Source of the DNA: RGIG1959 sp045651865
Lineage (GTDB): Bacteria > Bacillota > Clostridia > Oscillospirales > Acutalibacteraceae
DNA: 27,770 bases
Direction of reading: 5' to 3'
Assembly: GCA_045651865.1 (NCBI GenBank)
Contig: JAZRTC010000122.1
Span: 1 to 27,770 of the forward strand
Shown here piece by piece: positions 25,194 to 27,770 of the stretch. Position 1 is the first letter of the stretch. Every line of letters starts with the position of its first letter. A program made the position numbers and the translations under genes. Below the pieces are notes generated by a model. The model did not search any database and was not told the DNA's origin. It saw nothing but the letters and a program-made list of their open reading frames with translations.

Positions 25194-25982
25194 ATGAGTG
25201 AAACGGTTGTAAAACCGCAGGATGATGTGGTTTCGTCTCCGATCGCTCCCGGAACAAAAAAGCGGCAATCCCCGCCGCCGATCGAGCTTGTCTATCGTCA
25301 GGTATATGATATGATTGATGCCAAGCTCTACGGGTTTGAATCGCAGATCCGCATCAACAATCCGAAACTCGGCACGCTCTCTCCCGAACTGTTTATGCCG
25401 ATTGCCGAACGCTCCAACCAGGCGGTGGAGCTCGGCAAATGGTCATTCGTCGAAATGTCGGATATGATCCGCCGTCAACGCGAAAAAGACCGTACGATCA
25501 CGCATCTTTTTATGCCTGTCTCGATGAAGTATTTTTGCAAACGCTATTTTGTGGATAATGTGCTTCGTCAGATTGAAAAAGCGGGTTTGGAACCGTCTCA
25601 GGTTTGCGTGATGCTGTCGGCGTCTTCGTTTTTGGAAAAACCGCAAAACCTGTCTGAAGCCTTTGCGCTTGTAAAGGAAAAGGGACTGGAGGTTGCGGTG
25701 ACGGGCATTGGCGGAGAAGGTCTCTCCGTCACACAGCTCGGCGAATACCCGATTGATTATCTTCGCTTTGACGCCTCGTTTGTCGACCAGCTGTTGACAA
25801 GCGAGCGCGCCAAAGAAATCGCCAATACTCTCGGTGAACTCGGCACCAAACTCGGTGCTCAGTTAATGGCAGAGGGTGTTGACACCAAGGAACATTCCGA
25901 AGTGCTGATGTCCATCGGTTGTTCCTATATGCAAGGCGCTTATATCGGCGAGTTTGTCCGTGAAAGCCAGATGTTCGGTTAA
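25194..25982 (+). CDS. Degenerate EAL-domain protein, probably catalytically inactive
   Basis: This 262-residue cytoplasmic protein has the EAL (cyclic-di-GMP phosphodiesterase) fold over about residues 30-258: GFESQIRINNPKLGTLSPELFMPIAE, FDASFVDQLL, LMAEGVDTKEHSEVL and CSYMQGAYIGE. The EAL signature reads ESQ at residue 49, the ITE region near 139-147 reads MLSAS, and the double aspartate before FG is replaced by T170-G171. Loss of these metal ligands argues against hydrolysis, so it may be a cyclic-di-GMP sensor or a protein-binding module. The ATG follows AAAGGAGGGG closely. It lies 32 bases after the giant gene and 35 before the next gene, so it is likely co-transcribed. No GGDEF, PAS or membrane segment is present. 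Confidence 0.88.
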   Translation: MSETVVKPQDDVVSSPIAPGTKKRQSPPPIELVYRQVYDMIDAKLYGFESQIRINNPKLGTLSPELFMPIAERSNQAVELGKWSFVEMSDMIRRQREKDRTITHLFMPVSMKYFCKRYFVDNVLRQIEKAGLEPSQVCVMLSASSFLEKPQNLSEAFALVKEKGLEVAVTGIGGEGLSVTQLGEYPIDYLRFDASFVDQLLTSERAKEIANTLGELGTKLGAQLMAEGVDTKEHSEVLMSIGCSYMQGAYIGEFVRESQMFG

Positions 25983-26017
25983 TTTATTATTACAGATAGG
26001 GAAGGGAGGAGAGTCCG

Positions 26018-26797
26018 ATGGCGAACGAAAAAGCGTTGCCGCTGGATGAGCAAGGCAATGTGGATTTCACACCGTTACATAAATTGACGGTTAAACGCAC
26101 CGGCAAGCAGATCATGCGTCTGCAAATGGGCATTCGTATCACAGCGGTGATCGTGCTGGCACTCTTCTTGATCGTGTTGCTGCTCTACTTATTCTCGCTG
26201 TTTTCTACGAACGGCATCGGTCGTTTTACGGTCAGTTCTTCGGATGGCGAGCGCGGTCTCATCCTTTCCGAAATGGAGGACTTTTCCGAATACACTGCCT
26301 TACTCCACGGTGAAGCCTACGAAGGGATGGACAACATCACCTTTGAATGGATGCCTAAAAACCTTCACGAACATGAAGGCGGCTCTCACAACGGCAGAAA
26401 CTATTTTGCCTATACATTTTATGTTAAAAACACGGGTACCGAAGATATCGACTATCGCGCGTTTATCAAGATCGAACACTTGAAACTCGCAGTTGATGAA
26501 GCGGTCCGTGTGCAAATTTATAAAAACGGTGAATCTACCGTGTACGCCAAACGAACCAAAGAGGGTAGTGTACAAGTCGATCCCACTCCCGTAGCGGAGA
26601 CCACACCTTTTGTAGATACAGTCACGATCTGTGACTTTGAACGCGAGGACTTTGTGGTCGACGAGATTGATAAATACACCATCGTCTGTTGGCTTGAGGG
26701 TGAAGACCCTGAATGTGTCGATGATATTTTGGGAGGTGAATTGAAAATGAGTATGACCTTTGAGGTTCCCGACGAGGACGAAGCCGCATCGGTTTGA
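26018..26797 (+). CDS. Single-pass membrane protein with beta-rich extracellular domain
   Basis: This 259-residue protein has a cytoplasmic N-terminal tail (about 37 residues, ending in basic KRTGKQIMRLQM), one strong membrane segment at about residues 38-65 (VIVLALFLIVLLLYLFSLF), and an outer domain of about 190 residues. No lipobox is seen. The outer domain has alternating polar and aromatic strands (YFAYTFYVKNTGTEDIDYRA, TIVCWLEGEDPECVDD) and ends with GGELKMSMTFEV; that ending recalls TasA/camelysin-type beta-sandwich proteins of Firmicutes, which is an inference. Two cysteines in VCWLEGEDPEC and one in TICDFE could form a disulfide. AAGGGAGGAG precedes the ATG. In this cluster it could anchor or assemble a surface fibre. 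Confidence 0.8.
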   Translation: MANEKALPLDEQGNVDFTPLHKLTVKRTGKQIMRLQMGIRITAVIVLALFLIVLLLYLFSLFSTNGIGRFTVSSSDGERGLILSEMEDFSEYTALLHGEAYEGMDNITFEWMPKNLHEHEGGSHNGRNYFAYTFYVKNTGTEDIDYRAFIKIEHLKLAVDEAVRVQIYKNGESTVYAKRTKEGSVQVDPTPVAETTPFVDTVTICDFEREDFVVDEIDKYTIVCWLEGEDPECVDDILGGELKMSMTFEVPDEDEAASV

Positions 26798-26811
26798 TCA
26801 TCAACTTCACC

Positions 26812-26915
26812 GGTTGTTTGAAAACTTCAGAGTCACTGTTGGGTTCCCTGAAAGATATTTCGGGAGAGACAAGACTCACAGCTTAAAACTTTAAGCTAGA
26901 GCTTTCAAAACAACC
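26812..26915. ncRNA. Candidate structured RNA or three-way-junction element
   Basis: The 104 bases can fold into nested stems. The outer stem pairs GGTTGTTTGAAA (26812-26823) with TTTCAAAACAACC (26903-26915) with one bulged A. Inside are GAGTC/GACTC (26830-26834 with 26873-26877), enclosing TCCC-T-GAAA (26845-26853) with TTTC-GGGA (26858-26865) around a GATA loop, and a separate hairpin AGCTTAA-AACT-TTAAGCT (26880-26897). It lies between two surface-protein genes. There is no T-tract, so it is not a plain terminator. I did not match it to a known riboswitch, and strand and function are unknown. Confidence 0.45.
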
Positions 26916-26950
26916 AACTCCGATCGCGGCATACATATTTCAATTCTCTT

Positions 26951-26979
26951 TTAATAATCATTGACACTTGAGGTATATA
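26951..26979 (+). promoter_or_regulatory. Weak candidate promoter of the TasA-like gene
   Basis: TTAATA (26951-26956) and TATATA (26974-26979) are 17 bases apart. A perfect TTGACA at 26961-26966 is also present but has no good -10 at the correct distance. A strong Shine-Dalgarno TAGGAGG follows at 26997-27003. Confidence 0.35.
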
Positions 26980-27011
26980 AAACAAATTTTATTTTCTAGG
27001 AGGAAAACACA

Positions 27012-27770
27012 ATGAAAGTTAGCAAAAGATCTCTGATCGTTTCGATCGCTGTTCTCTGTGTCTGCGCTCTGTCGCTGACCGCTGCATCCTTCGCATGGTT
27101 CTCTGCTGTAAACCAAGCGGAAGTCAAATACCTTGAGTTCGATGTTGCACCGCAGTCCGATCTCCGTATCGCTATTAAAGATGGTGCTACCACAATTCAA
27201 AACATTGAAAGCGTTGACTATTGGGGCAACGAGTTCTCTGGTGAGGATATCGCTGATGCTCAAAACACCTATAAGAAGACAGTTGCTGATGCTCACTACT
27301 ACGATAATGCTGATGCTGATGTCGGTATCACCAACGCTGGTTTCTTCAAGCCCAATGATCCCAAGTTGGTTTTGGCTGACGGTTCCTACGAAGGTCAAAT
27401 GAAGGCTGCTCTTGCCGGTACTGATTTTGCTCAGTTTGTGATCTATTTCCGTTCCACCGAGAAAGACAAGGTTGTCAAGATGACCTCCTTGAACGGTATC
27501 AAGATCGATGCTGAGCAAAACCAGAACCTCACTGAGGCTTTGACCCTTCGCCTCGAAGGCGACACCACCACCACCTTTGTTGGCGGCCAAACCATTGAAA
27601 CCGATGTTGTGACCTGCTCCACTGCAGTGACAGCTGCTAACGGCACCGTTTACTACATTGGCCAAGCTACTTTCAGCATCTATGTTGACGGCGAGAATAA
27701 AGCTGCTGTTAACGCCAACGCCGGTGTTGACTTCGTTCTGAATGACATCGTGTTCACCTACAAAAACAAA
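27012..27770 (+). CDS. TasA-like exported protein with AWF signal region, 3' end cut by window
   Basis: The ORF runs 253 codons from ATG 27012 to the window edge without a stop. TAGGAGG lies about 8 bases before the start. The N-terminus is basic (MKVSKRS) with a hydrophobic stretch at about residues 8-25 followed by TAASFAWFSAVNQ, the AWF type seen in many Firmicutes fibre or SipW-type substrates. The mature part is Asp-, Ala- and Thr-rich and beta-like, with few Cys (one after the signal region, in VVTCSTAV). The visible end FVLNDIVFTYKNK looks like a natural C-terminus of a beta-sandwich protein, so the stop may lie just outside. Strong ribosome site and biased common codons suggest high expression, fitting a structural subunit. 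This is inference, and no exact family is recognised. Confidence 0.75.
   Translation, partial: MKVSKRSLIVSIAVLCVCALSLTAASFAWFSAVNQAEVKYLEFDVAPQSDLRIAIKDGATTIQNIESVDYWGNEFSGEDIADAQNTYKKTVADAHYYDNADADVGITNAGFFKPNDPKLVLADGSYEGQMKAALAGTDFAQFVIYFRSTEKDKVVKMTSLNGIKIDAEQNQNLTEALTLRLEGDTTTTFVGGQTIETDVVTCSTAVTAANGTVYYIGQATFSIYVDGENKAAVNANAGVDFVLNDIVFTYKNK

Noticed and set aside
26812..26915. Cyclic-di-GMP riboswitch (GEMM-I or class II)
   Set aside because: The element would suit the context, but the conserved core sequences that I know for both classes are not visible; only a generic three-way fold is supported.
1..27770. tRNA genes, CRISPR arrays, insertion sequences or integrase genes
   Set aside because: None was recognised by eye; the repeats seen are protein-level or short palindromes.

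Overview
The window looks like chromosome of a spore-forming Clostridia-type Firmicute, possibly an Oscillospiraceae relative. The grounds are near-consensus Shine-Dalgarno sequences, sigma-A type promoters, a HisZ plus short HisG pair, a SpoVB-type flippase and a SleC-type spore cortex hydrolase locus. The exact taxon is inference. About 16.8 kb of housekeeping genes with balanced base composition is followed by about 11 kb of visibly more A+T-rich accessory genes encoding surface proteins.

Left part (1-9788): the 3' end of the housekeeping sigma factor gene is followed closely by an Rrf2-family regulator. A hairpin with A and T tracts on both sides separates this pair from a convergent metY. 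Divergent from metY is a tightly packed histidine operon, hisZ-hisG-hisD-hisC-hisB-hisA/I-hisE, with mtnN at its end. Most junctions are ATGA overlaps. HisA and HisI are fused, and hisH and hisF are not in the operon. Two tandem promoters with short palindromes precede hisZ.

Middle (9795-16844): a small lipoprotein gene has its own promoter and a shared terminator. On the minus strand lies a set of three ORFs that together have the domain order of a SleC-type enzyme: a carboxypeptidase-regulatory-like domain, a SpoIID-like domain and five peptidoglycan-binding repeats. All three are in one reading frame, separated by single TAG and TGA stops that each carry a new Shine-Dalgarno. A SpoVB/MurJ-like flippase follows them. 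Then ung and a YfbR-type 5'-nucleotidase gene are transcribed divergently from promoters whose -35 boxes overlap, followed by gluQRS.

Right part (16845-27770): a 2713-residue exported repeat protein is followed by a cytoplasmic EAL-fold protein that has lost most catalytic motifs, a single-pass membrane protein with a beta-rich outer domain, and a TasA-like protein with an 'AWF' signal region that runs to the window edge. A 104-nt element that can fold into a three-way junction lies between the last two. Together these resemble an uncharacterised surface-fibre or matrix system, possibly tied to cyclic-di-GMP through the degenerate EAL protein. No tRNA, rRNA, CRISPR array or insertion sequence was seen, and no gene-free stretch exceeds about 240 bases.
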